Under the pieces are notes generated by a model. The model was not told where the DNA came from and ran no database searches. It saw only the letters and a list, made by a program, of their open reading frames with translations. This document shows positions 1-9,044 of a stretch of DNA of 64,000 bases, in pieces. The position numbers were made by a program, and so were the translations under genes. The stretch's first letter is position 1, and each line of letters begins with the position of its first letter. Location of the stretch: contig WJMJ01000062.1 in assembly GCA_014728035.1 (NCBI GenBank), positions 23,558 through 87,557 on the forward strand, written 5' to 3'. The DNA is from Promethearchaeota archaeon. Lineage in GTDB: Archaea > Asgardarchaeota > Thorarchaeia > Thorarchaeales > Thorarchaeaceae.

Positions 1-3000
1 AATGTTACAGTAACTATCTCTGTCGAGGGTAGTTGTGATTCTGGGTGAAGAGCAAAGTAAGCTGAGAGATAGTTTTTAGCCTCGCCTAGAATGGTCTCAT
101 GAGATTGGTCTATAGCAGTCTCAAAATAGATTCCTGTCTTCTGGTATCCAATGCTATTCTCTTGTGAAGCGTCATGGATCCCAAAGATCAATCGGGTGTC
201 ATCTAGCGAGTCGCCTGAAACAGATGAATCACCATCATACACAAATGCTTGCGAATCAGAAAATGCTGAATAGCTCAGTCCAAAACCGGTGGTGATATCC
301 TGAGAGGGGATTCTTATGCTGAATGAATCTCCAGCAGAGAGGGAAATGGACCTATCAAATTCAAACAAGAACACTCCTTCAGTATCAACAGTTTCTTTGG
401 ATTCGTAGCGATGTCCATTGTGGACCAGCTCTATAGAGACTTCCTGGGAAGTAATATCCACATCACTAAGAGAGAGATAGATACCAGACGCCTGTATATC
501 TTCCTTTACCTGTGCTTGTTGTTCGATCGCTCCAGCTATGGAGGGGATGGTAGCCGTGATAGGAATGGATGACAGCTTGGTGACTGTATCTTGTTCACCA
601 AGTCCACGATATCTCCATTCTCCCAACTGATACGGAGGATAGTCCCAATCATCACACAGAGGTGAACTGTCCATCAGCTCGTATCCAACCATCTGAAGTG
701 CAATAGTCTTCAGCGAACTGGAGACCGATGTGTTGAGTAAGAGGTGATGAATCCAATCGTTTTCAACTGGATTTGTCAGCAAGTCAGATGTGACAATTGA
801 CGGTAACATTTCCTTAACATTGTCGAAGTTGCCAAGTGACCAGCTGAGATACTCTGATACTAGGTCTAGGTCAATATCACCAATGAGTGGGCCTGGATCT
901 AATCTTAGGAGAAATTCAAGGCGTCTCATTCGTTCGGGTGATCGAGTGATACCGACTAACGTAAGTATTTGTGTAGCGAGTGAATTGATTCCAGTATCAA
1001 ATGCCATTCCGGTCTTCTTGTAGACATCTTCAGCTTCTGATAGAAGTGCATCTATCTCTGGGAGTAGATCATCTGGAAGAATTGCTGCGATGATCTTTCT
1101 GGCACTACTTCGTGCACCATTGAGGTATGCGGATTTTGTACAACCATCCTTGCCGAGTTTATGATCCGACCTATCAAAATATTTCTCTGCTTTGCCATTT
1201 TCGTTGATAGCTAGAGCGATTGTTTCAAACGGATGAATAGCATCCCCCTTTACTGATGATGTTCGGACGACATATACACCTTCTTTGTAGGGATGGGTAT
1301 GAACGAAGGTTTGAATATTCCCTGTAGATTTGACCCCTGTCATTTTGATGGATGTTTCACCCTCGATTACATTGATAGAGGTTAGATACTTTGCACCGAT
1401 ATCCAGAATGAATCCCGATGAGAACCACATATGTCCCTCACTATCTTTTTGAGCAAGGAGCATCAACGTTCGACTATCAGAAGCATGCTGGGCATCAAGA
1501 TAGGAACCTCCAACAGGATGTTCGATGTCAATAGGAATCCAGATACCGTCGCCTTCATCACTCTTCCAACCATCAGCTGCGTTAAAGGTTGTGTCGGAGG
1601 ATATCAATCCTCTATCTAGTAATTCATTATAGCGAGTTCTGTCAATCGAAGCAATTGCTGCAAAGGAACCATACCTTCTGTTATCAGGCCACTTCTCACC
1701 AGTATAGATATCTCCGGTACGATAGATATCACTTTTAGTATCATGTGTGTTGTGTGATCCTTCATCAACCTCAGCAATAAGTGATTCAAATCGCCATCTA
1801 CTACGTTGCAGCAGATGATATACAGGCGAAAATAAGATAACATCGATCATATTACAGAGCTTCCTGAACTCAATTCGGAATTTTTGAGGAGCTGGTGTTC
1901 CATCTATGACCAGATTCTCTTTATATGCAGGTATCGTATAGATTTCTTCATAGACACTACTGAGAGATTCCTCAACCTGTTTTAGTTCAGAATAACTCTG
2001 AGAGTTTGGTTCGGTCCTATATTTCTCTAGAGCTATTTTATAGTCGGTTATTGTTTTTATCAAAGCGCGTAACTTATCGGCGACACCCCCCTCACCCTCT
2101 TTGCCTCCCCAGAATTCGCGATTACTACTTGTCTGTATCTTTGAAGACCCTCTAAGAGGTGAAACAATGGTATCTTTATTTTCTATTTTGTTAACGATAC
2201 TCGTTAATAGAGCTTTACTAAACTCTGTAATAATGGGAACATCAGCCCTACAAAGACTGCTAAGACGACCGCCAATAAATGGAGACCCTTCATGGGTATA
2301 GCAGATCACGTAATCATCTAGACCATCTAAGGGTAATTTCGAGATTTCTATGACAATATCGTCGTATTGTCCGGATATTTCTGGTACGGTGAACAGTGTA
2401 GGAATCTCAAAATCGTTATCAATAAAAAAAGAATGTAGGACTTTCCCCGGATTACGAGAACCTAGAAGTGGAGTTTGGACAGGATTATTGGAATTGCTTC
2501 CTTTTTGCGGATAGATTTGACCAACGGGCAATTCAATCTGGATAGAAATTTCAGAAAATTTCTCCCATGACTTAAACAGAGAAAGATATCTTTCAACGAG
2601 TCGACCTGTTCTATCTTCATATTTTATCTTTTTTTTACCATATTCCGTATCGGTAAATCCAAGTGGATGAATAGTTGTACTTATTTTTTCAGTTTCTCTT
2701 TTATTCTCTTTCAGGATTCTAGACATGAAATTTTGAGCAATGTCGGCCTCATCGAGATAGATTTTTCCAAGTAGCTTGCCAGAGTCTATCCGAACCCATG
2801 AACTCCTAGTTTCAGATACTATTTTTGCACCACTCATAGGAATCTTATATTTATCGGAGTCTTCATAGCGTGCTGCCCAATAGAACAGTTTCTCAAAGGT
2901 ATCAATATTCTTAGAAGGGTTAGGACCCGATTCTGTTTTTCCTTCACATAGAGCACTAGGAAAACCTATTTCTCCAAGAATAGAATTAGAAATGCCACTC

Positions 3001-6000
3001 GTTTTAGATATATCAATGGCATGTTTCATCAATGCATCGGGGTCTATAGTAATAGCACCTTCTTCGATTCGCAGGATACCAGTTACCTCTGCATCTTTGA
3101 ACAAGTCGAGCTCCTTTGGTTCCAGATCGGATTCTTTTCGTCCAAGTAGTTTATGATATTCCTGCTTAAGATAGACTATCTTCTGGGGACGGATCTCTCC
3201 TGATTCATCTCTGGAATATAGAGCTACAAATATTGGAGGAATATCGCTTCCCACTAGACCATGCCGTTCAGATTGAGCGCTTGTGGTCTTCAGTATTTCT
3301 ACTTTCTCTGATTCTTTATTGATTCGTCTGTATTCTACCATATCACGAAGATGCTTTCCCGAAGAAGGCTTTGCAAAGTAGTGAAGTAGTGCAATCCGGG
3401 TATTCTTAACATCATCTAGCTCACCCATCTTTATTGCAAGAGTTTCAACTGCACCTCGCACCGTACCAATGAGATGAGTAAGAACCTTGTCAACATCTTC
3501 AGATATTTCAAATTCCTGTAGGATTTGTTGCGAGATAGCTATGACCACATCAGGAACACTGAGTAGACCTCTTTCACTTGAGACTGAGAGCAATCCACCC
3601 TCATGAACTTCAAAAGACGATAGTGAACTGTGAAGATGTGCCAAAGCGAGATAGAAGATATCGGTGGGTGATAATTCTAATGATTTCAGCTCCTCTGGAG
3701 AAATGCCCTTATCAATACATAGTTTGGCCAGAGCCAACCGACCAAGTTCTTGACCCAAGGTAATACCTCTCTGTCTACAGGATAATTGCCGCATCAATGA
3801 TGCGGCTCTTATGGGGGAGATGATGCTACGAGACTCAAAAGCACCGCCAATCTCGTAAGAGAGGATCTTGTCAAGAATACCATAGTCTCTATTGTCAGTA
3901 TTATCTGGAACTAGTTGAGACATGAATATGATCTCAGCAAGAATCATTGCAAATCTTACAGCTTCATCTTTAGCTGGTGTTATTAGGTCTGAGTCCTCAG
4001 ACTTACCATCTTTCTCCACTAGAGCTCGGTATGCCTTGTTCAATCTATCAATTTCAGTAGGGTCAGTAAGAAGATTCTCTATTTCTCGATGTAGACTAGT
4101 AGGCATTAATGTGACCCTAGCATATCTTCTTCCTTGAATCACCTTGTATAATTTGTCCAATCGGCCTTTCAGATCTGTGGGATTCATGTTATTAGATATC
4201 TTGATATTTGTTTCATATTCTACATCGATAATAGGATGCCCCCTTCGTTGGTATACCTCGATTGCACGAACTGCAACAGGATGCATTAGTAGAGGTAGCA
4301 GAGAGTCCATTCCCGGAGTGAAACGCGCTACAGTCAAGAAGCCTTCAATAATAAGTAGTGCATCTCTAAACGAAACTTCATCCTTCATGCGGCCCATATT
4401 AAACTCACGTAGAAGACTTGCAATCTCCGCATCCAGACGCATCGTTTGAATCTCTTGTTTGCTATGCAGAAGAACAAGATTGCGAGACAAATATTGAAAT
4501 CCAAGATTATCAAGGCTGTATTCCCCAATACTTTTTGTAGTAGTCGAGAGCATTTTTTCAACATTGATCATTTCCGAGTGAAACTGGTCTGTAAGGTCGA
4601 TTGTGACCCTAATTTCAGGGTTGTTTCCTAGAAGATTTTGGAGTAGCGGTGTCTTCAAAGTCTTCGTGAATTCTGAGGAGGTAAAATCAGGAGAAAATTG
4701 ATTCAAAAAGCTTGGAGTAAATGGGGATGATTTGTCAGCTCTACTAACGGATATGGAGAAATTCTTCAGAGTGACCTGGCCATTATATCCGGCCTCTGTA
4801 GCACGAACCTGAATGATGACCTCATTGGAGAATACCTGAGTATCTATGGGTATTGTGCTGGTCCACCGTTTTTGATCTCTTTGGGTCTCGATACATTCAC
4901 AGGTATGTCTACGAGTGGTATTGTCATAGTATAGGAGAATATCAACAGAGGAAACATCAACAGTGTCAACAGTAAGACATTCAATATCAAGTTCGGGTCT
5001 TTGTGTCATCGAATCAATGACCAGTCTTTGTTGAAAAGGCTTGACCAGCTCGATGTGGGTCTTATGGATGAAGACATTCTCATATGAGGTCCAAGGAGCA
5101 TATTCCAGACTTCCAATGGAAGATTCCCATTTTCCAAATAGCTCCTGAATCTTCCCAAATGGCAGTCCCAAGGACACAGTTGGAGATAGTTCCATCAGGA
5201 ACATGAATAGAAATACCAAAGATAGTACCATCATCGTTCTTTTAGGAGAGACAAAACTAATTCCAATCCCAACCAATGTTAATGAGAGAAACAGAAAGAC
5301 CAAATCATTGTCAGGAGTCTCAGACGTGGAAGGTTCGGAAAGAAGTTCTGCAACCGGATAGTTATATCGATCTTTTAGATTCCAACATATTGAACTATCA
5401 TTCTGTTCTGAGATTACATACGGGGTATAAGTCTGGTATATTTCTGAGGTCAGATTCAATAGGGTATCGCGAAGTAGAAGTAAAGAAAGCCCTTCTGATA
5501 GTGAAGTGGTCCGTTTTGTTTGACCAGAATACCAAGAAGATAGATCTAGCTTTACTCGTTTTAGGAGGTCTGCAATCTCCTTTGGTCCAGACTCTGTTGA
5601 AAATAAGGAGTCTAATGCATCAAGTCGTATGAGTGTGTTGATCGATTTGTAAGTAGCTTGGTGAGAGGTCATAGTGGAAGTTGGAGGGAATGAATTCGAA
5701 TCATAATCATAGAGTGACACAATTCGTTCTGCTATTGATTCAGTATCGATAAGATGAGAGATGATTGCCGAGTCATAAGAGTGAGTACCGACCATAAAGT
5801 GAAGTAGTTCCGTATATTGAACAATCGAATCCAGACCAGAATTCGCAAGTTCCTCACTCAGATCATTGAACAATACCAAATCCAAGACTAACATGTTATC
5901 TTTGCGAGCAGGCTCATAGTCCGACCACGTGAGTTTCACGTCAGAGATTTGAAAAGGAGATAGTCCTAGTTCAGAGTAGAAACCTGTTGTGTGAGCTATT

Positions 6001-6518
6001 CTCAATACCCAATAGTAGACAGCGAGGTTATCGAGGTTGCTTAGACTCCGTAAAGATACAGACCGTCTAAAAGAGGAATGGAGATAACGACGTACATCTT
6101 CCAAGACTTCTCTTGGAATACCACCTATATGATTCAAGATTTCGAGACTAAATGCAGTTGTTTCAAAATCAGGTCCAGCAGATGCATCAGTCTGAAAACC
6201 ACCCTGAATAGGCTCATGCTGGGCTAGTACATCATCCCGAACCCTATCCAATATCTCTGACAGTCTTGCATCCCATTCAGAATCGGATGCTAATTCCAAT
6301 AGCTGTAGAGCTGATAATGTGGATGATAATGTTGCATTACTCCCAGGTGTATCTCCAAATCCGTGATTCAGAGGATCGTAACAATCGACAAGATACGAGG
6401 GGATATCGATGTGTTGTTCTGAGACTTGATTCGTTGACGCGGTCATAACAACAGAACTGGATAGAATCAAGACCATCACAAGTATGTATTGACTTAGTAA
6501 CTTCGCATTGAACTGCAT
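1..6518 (-). CDS. Giant secreted/membrane protein, unknown function (C-terminus beyond window edge)
   Basis: One minus-strand frame is open from the ATG at 6518 to the window edge, giving at least 2172 codons. I checked the frame at several places down to position 3. Residues 1-27 form a typical signal peptide (basic start, then a long hydrophobic run). Residues of about 30-400 are helical and include a GGFQTDASAGPDFETT segment that resembles the alpha/alpha-toroid repeats of prenyltransferase/terpene-cyclase-type proteins. Two close hydrophobic helices at about 405-422 and 429-446 (separated by SPKR) suggest a membrane hairpin, so the following 1700 or more residues may again be outside. A beta-rich segment follows, then long mixed regions I do not recognise. 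A GGGAG ribosome binding site lies upstream of the ATG. Function unknown. The coding call is firm, the fold suggestion weak. Confidence 0.9.
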   Translation of the reverse strand, partial: MQFNAKLLSQYILVMVLILSSSVVMTASTNQVSEQHIDIPSYLVDCYDPLNHGFGDTPGSNATLSSTLSALQLLELASDSEWDARLSEILDRVRDDVLAQHEPIQGGFQTDASAGPDFETTAFSLEILNHIGGIPREVLEDVRRYLHSSFRRSVSLRSLSNLDNLAVYYWVLRIAHTTGFYSELGLSPFQISDVKLTWSDYEPARKDNMLVLDLVLFNDLSEELANSGLDSIVQYTELLHFMVGTHSYDSAIISHLIDTESIAERIVSLYDYDSNSFPPTSTMTSHQATYKSINTLIRLDALDSLFSTESGPKEIADLLKRVKLDLSSWYSGQTKRTTSLSEGLSLLLLRDTLLNLTSEIYQTYTPYVISEQNDSSICWNLKDRYNYPVAELLSEPSTSETPDNDLVFLFLSLTLVGIGISFVSPKRTMMVLSLVFLFMFLMELSPTVSLGLPFGKIQELFGKWESSIGSLEYAPWTSYENVFIHKTHIELVKPFQQRLVIDSMTQRPELDIECLTVDTVDVSSVDILLYYDNTTRRHTCECIETQRDQKRWTSTIPIDTQVFSNEVIIQVRATEAGYNGQVTLKNFSISVSRADKSSPFTPSFLNQFSPDFTSSEFTKTLKTPLLQNLLGNNPEIRVTIDLTDQFHSEMINVEKMLSTTTKSIGEYSLDNLGFQYLSRNLVLLHSKQEIQTMRLDAEIASLLREFNMGRMKDEVSFRDALLIIEGFLTVARFTPGMDSLLPLLMHPVAVRAIEVYQRRGHPIIDVEYETNIKISNNMNPTDLKGRLDKLYKVIQGRRYARVTLMPTSLHREIENLLTDPTEIDRLNKAYRALVEKDGKSEDSDLITPAKDEAVRFAMILAEIIFMSQLVPDNTDNRDYGILDKILSYEIGGAFESRSIISPIRAASLMRQLSCRQRGITLGQELGRLALAKLCIDKGISPEELKSLELSPTDIFYLALAHLHSSLSSFEVHEGGLLSVSSERGLLSVPDVVIAISQQILQEFEISEDVDKVLTHLIGTVRGAVETLAIKMGELDDVKNTRIALLHYFAKPSSGKHLRDMVEYRRINKESEKVEILKTTSAQSERHGLVGSDIPPIFVALYSRDESGEIRPQKIVYLKQEYHKLLGRKESDLEPKELDLFKDAEVTGILRIEEGAITIDPDALMKHAIDISKTSGISNSILGEIGFPSALCEGKTESGPNPSKNIDTFEKLFYWAARYEDSDKYKIPMSGAKIVSETRSSWVRIDSGKLLGKIYLDEADIAQNFMSRILKENKRETEKISTTIHPLGFTDTEYGKKKIKYEDRTGRLVERYLSLFKSWEKFSEISIQIELPVGQIYPQKGSNSNNPVQTPLLGSRNPGKVLHSFFIDNDFEIPTLFTVPEISGQYDDIVIEISKLPLDGLDDYVICYTHEGSPFIGGRLSSLCRADVPIITEFSKALLTSIVNKIENKDTIVSPLRGSSKIQTSSNREFWGGKEGEGGVADKLRALIKTITDYKIALEKYRTEPNSQSYSELKQVEESLSSVYEEIYTIPAYKENLVIDGTPAPQKFRIEFRKLCNMIDVILFSPVYHLLQRSRWRFESLIAEVDEGSHNTHDTKSDIYRTGDIYTGEKWPDNRRYGSFAAIASIDRTRYNELLDRGLISSDTTFNAADGWKSDEGDGIWIPIDIEHPVGGSYLDAQHASDSRTLMLLAQKDSEGHMWFSSGFILDIGAKYLTSINVIEGETSIKMTGVKSTGNIQTFVHTHPYKEGVYVVRTSSVKGDAIHPFETIALAINENGKAEKYFDRSDHKLGKDGCTKSAYLNGARSSARKIIAAILPDDLLPEIDALLSEAEDVYKKTGMAFDTGINSLATQILTLVGITRSPERMRRLEFLLRLDPGPLIGDIDLDLVSEYLSWSLGNFDNVKEMLPSIVTSDLLTNPVENDWIHHLLLNTSVSSSLKTIALQMVGYELMDSSPLCDDWDYPPYQLGEWRYRGLGEQDTVTKLSSIPITATIPSIAGAIEQQAQVKEDIQASGIYLSLSDVDITSQEVSIELVHNGHRYESKETVDTEGVFLFEFDRSISLSAGDSFSIRIPSQDITTGFGLSYSAFSDSQAFVYDGDSSVSGDSLDDTRLIFGIHDASQENSIGYQKTGIYFETAIDQSHETILGEAKNYLSAYFALHPESQLPSTEIVTVT

Positions 6519-6892
6519 AGGAATTCTACTCCCAACCCGAACACCAATAGACAGCTATGATGGATTGATATGACATACTCCTTCATATGGACCTACTTTA
6601 CGGTGTTGCTTGAAATTTCGTTGTGACGCAATAATATAAACCACTATCGATAACTTATCATCCATAATATAATACCTCTATTCAATGTACGGAGTTGTTA
6701 TAGAACCCCACTAATGTAGATATGTTATAATAACCCGTAGAAAGAATAAACGAACGCTATTTACTCCAGTATCCTGTTTTGTTTGCTGATTCTTTTCACC
6801 CCAAGAGGCAAGATTAGAAAGAAAATGCCTCATTAGTCATCTTCTACGAGCTTAAAAGGGAAGGATATCAAGAGAGTATTGGTGGAGTCCGT
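6519..6892. promoter_or_regulatory. Divergent intergenic region, 374 bp
   Basis: This gap separates the giant minus-strand gene from the plus-strand LRR gene. It has no credible ORF. Two AT-rich TATA-like stretches are visible: 6629-6644, which on the minus strand reads TTTATATTA and could serve the giant gene, and about 6722-6735 (GTTATAATAACCC), which could serve the LRR gene with a long leader. No strong hairpin or repeat was found. Confidence 0.4.
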
Positions 6893-8539
6893 TTGGTTGA
6901 CACAGAAGTGGTATATCTCGTGAGTGGACTGGGTCCAACAGTGGAATTCAATGTCGTGGATGTCGAATCTGACTCATTTCGACTCTCTATCCTTCGTTCT
7001 TCTACGGAATTGCCAGCGGGTAGGTTGGGCTTAGTACATATAGATCTAGAACCCCTCAGAGAGTGTAAGGATTTGGAAAAGATAGATCTGTTTGGGAACT
7101 TTTTTGAGTCAATAGATCTATCACCTTTAGCTTATTGTGAGTCTATACAAGAGGTCATCCTGGAAGAGAATGAACTCACCGAGATAGACCTCACTCCACT
7201 CTCTGCATGTAAGAATCTTAGGAAGCTAGAGATAGATGAAAACAGACTCGAACAGGTGGACCTAGAACCCATATCATCCTGCGAAAGACTTCGAAGTCTC
7301 GGTCTGGCATCCAATCGGCTAACTGAGATAGACCTGTCACCTCTGGTATCGTGCACGGACCTTACTTACCTTTTACTCAGTGGAAACAACCTACATCAGA
7401 TAGACCTGTCACCTCTGGCCTCATGTAAGAAGTTGAAGTTGGTTGGCTTAGAAATAAATAAGTTAGAACATATCGACTTGTCTTCTCTATCGTCATGTCC
7501 TGGGCTGTATCTTCTGGGTCTTAGTGATAATTTTCTGGATAGCTTTACCCTTGACGCACTAACAGGATGCAAGGACGTAGAGAGGGTGTCCATAGATGGT
7601 AATTCTCTATCATATATTGACCTATCCCTTGTGTTTTGTTTCCCCCAGCTAAAGAAATTTTCAATTTCAGACCGAGAGGGCAACCTACCTGAACTGAGAT
7701 ACATCTTCAGACCAAGTATGCCGCCAGATATTGAGGACGATTGGTACAATAGATTGACATGGAAGGATATCCCCACCATAATAGAGCAAGATGGCTGGAA
7801 GACACTCTCCAATCAACTCGTGATGAAGATACAAGAACTATCATATCTCAATAGACTCTTTCTCCAAGGAGAAGTATTGACACAGTTGGATTTAGAACAT
7901 TTTCGAATTCTCGATGCAGACCTGAGAGAGGTCATGAGAAACATCCCGGATCACAGAGATGTACACTCTATAAGACGGGAATTTCGGAAACGACTCATTC
8001 CGCTACTGCAGACTCAGATAGAAAAAGGGGGCCCAACTCATCTAATAGATATCGAAGACATCACAAGGGACGAGGGAGCTAGGCTTCTTGCACCCATATT
8101 GCGTTCACGTATGGAAGAAGACAGACATCTCTATGTCCTCAAACAAGAGAGAACTATTGAAGGTGAATGTGAAGTTGTCTACGACCTCACTCCACTCTAT
8201 TTCACTGCTCATGGATATCAACTTGTCATCAACCTCGTTGAGAGTGGCATTCTTCAAAGGCAGCAGGGGTTACGATTATCTGCAAATCAATTTCACCAGA
8301 TAGATGAACAACTGACTCAGAACGATATAGAAATAGAGATGTCCCAGTCAATACAGCCATTGCATACCGTGATATCAGAGGCACAAATGTATTACATGTT
8401 AGATTGGAACAGAGAGATAACTCTCAACAAGTATTATGTGAACCCATTCTTCGAGTCATATACCAATTACTTCTTCCAACCTGCTAGTGCAGACGCATTT
8501 CCAGACCCTCCAGAGCATTTACGACAAGCGCATCACTAG
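6893..8539 (+). CDS. Leucine-rich repeat protein
   Basis: 548 residues starting at TTG; no in-frame ATG was found nearby upstream. Residues of about 58-248 are eight consecutive LRRs, each 24 residues (the last is 23). The pattern is C..L..L.L..N.L..IDLSPL.S, with a Cys opening every unit and IDL near the end. The regularity predicts a smooth curved solenoid used for protein binding. Residues 250-548 are a mostly helical, charged region with no domain I recognise. There is no signal peptide or membrane segment, so it should be cytosolic. It stands alone between two long gaps. LRR proteins of the IDLSPL type are common in Asgard archaea as I recall. The partner cannot be inferred. Confidence 0.9.
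   Translation: MVDTEVVYLVSGLGPTVEFNVVDVESDSFRLSILRSSTELPAGRLGLVHIDLEPLRECKDLEKIDLFGNFFESIDLSPLAYCESIQEVILEENELTEIDLTPLSACKNLRKLEIDENRLEQVDLEPISSCERLRSLGLASNRLTEIDLSPLVSCTDLTYLLLSGNNLHQIDLSPLASCKKLKLVGLEINKLEHIDLSSLSSCPGLYLLGLSDNFLDSFTLDALTGCKDVERVSIDGNSLSYIDLSLVFCFPQLKKFSISDREGNLPELRYIFRPSMPPDIEDDWYNRLTWKDIPTIIEQDGWKTLSNQLVMKIQELSYLNRLFLQGEVLTQLDLEHFRILDADLREVMRNIPDHRDVHSIRREFRKRLIPLLQTQIEKGGPTHLIDIEDITRDEGARLLAPILRSRMEEDRHLYVLKQERTIEGECEVVYDLTPLYFTAHGYQLVINLVESGILQRQQGLRLSANQFHQIDEQLTQNDIEIEMSQSIQPLHTVISEAQMYYMLDWNREITLNKYYVNPFFESYTNYFFQPASADAFPDPPEHLRQAHH
7064..7637 (+). repeat. Eight in-frame 72-bp units encoding 24-residue LRRs
   Basis: The repeat period is 72 bp. The segment encoding ATAGACCT(G/C)TCACCT recurs almost unchanged between units while the other codons have diverged. 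It is a coding repeat, not a mobile or CRISPR repeat. The near-identical IDLSPL segments suggest recent duplication or conversion between neighbouring units. Confidence 0.8.
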
Positions 8540-9044
8540 TATGGAACCGAGAATGGGAAAGATTGTAAAATCAAATCCGGGTTCGGTAACTCCAATACTA
8601 AAACCAGCTCTTATCTGGGTGAATAGCACCATGAAAATTATTGTTGAATCAAACTCCGAATTAGCCACCCAGTATATCGCTTCTGAATCAAAATCTCTTT
8701 CACAAATATACCCTCTGCTATAAAGAATCCAGTGTCTAAATCCGGTTTTTCTCTGTGTAATCAATTACCATTCCTCCTACAAATTAATCTTTGGATGTTT
8801 GTTTGAATCAAGTTATACACTGACAGATACCTCCAAATTATCATCTGTTAGAAAAAAGCATCCTCAAGAGTTGCCTCTCCAAGATTCTAAGATATATCCT
8901 AACTAATCGAGCTTCGTCAGAGAGCCTAACTGCATCAATGATATGTTTGATAGCTCGTTCCTCATAACTACATTGATATTCAAACATGTATACCATTTCT
9001 TAGAATCAAGACAAATCTTTACAGCCGAATGCTGTTGTTGATGG
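8540..9044. other. Intergenic region, 505 bp, no gene seen
   Basis: Short ORFs run on both strands of the first 220 bases, but none has a ribosome binding site or protein-like composition. AT-rich boxes occur near 8888 (AGATATATCC). They are about 150 bp from the next gene start, so the DUF11 gene would have a long leader or a closer promoter that I cannot see. No tRNA, terminator hairpin or repeat was recognised. Confidence 0.5.

Noticed and set aside
790..5632. Many short plus-strand ORFs (e.g. 4144-4449, 5276-5632) and a minus-strand ORF at 1616-1843
   Set aside because: They lie inside the single long minus-strand frame of the giant protein, have no family similarity and no ribosome binding sites; all are out-of-frame shadows.
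7064..7637. Regular repeats that might look like CRISPR
   Set aside because: The repeats are in-frame coding LRR units with 72-bp period and no unique spacers; no CRISPR array is present.
7132..7812. Two minus-strand ORFs across the LRR gene
   Set aside because: They are antisense to the LRR repeats, whose 72-bp period keeps the antisense frame open by chance.
8487..8764. ORFs of about 80 residues on both strands after the LRR gene
   Set aside because: One overlaps the LRR stop and neither has a ribosome binding site, a family or protein-like composition; a frameshifted LRR tail cannot be shown.
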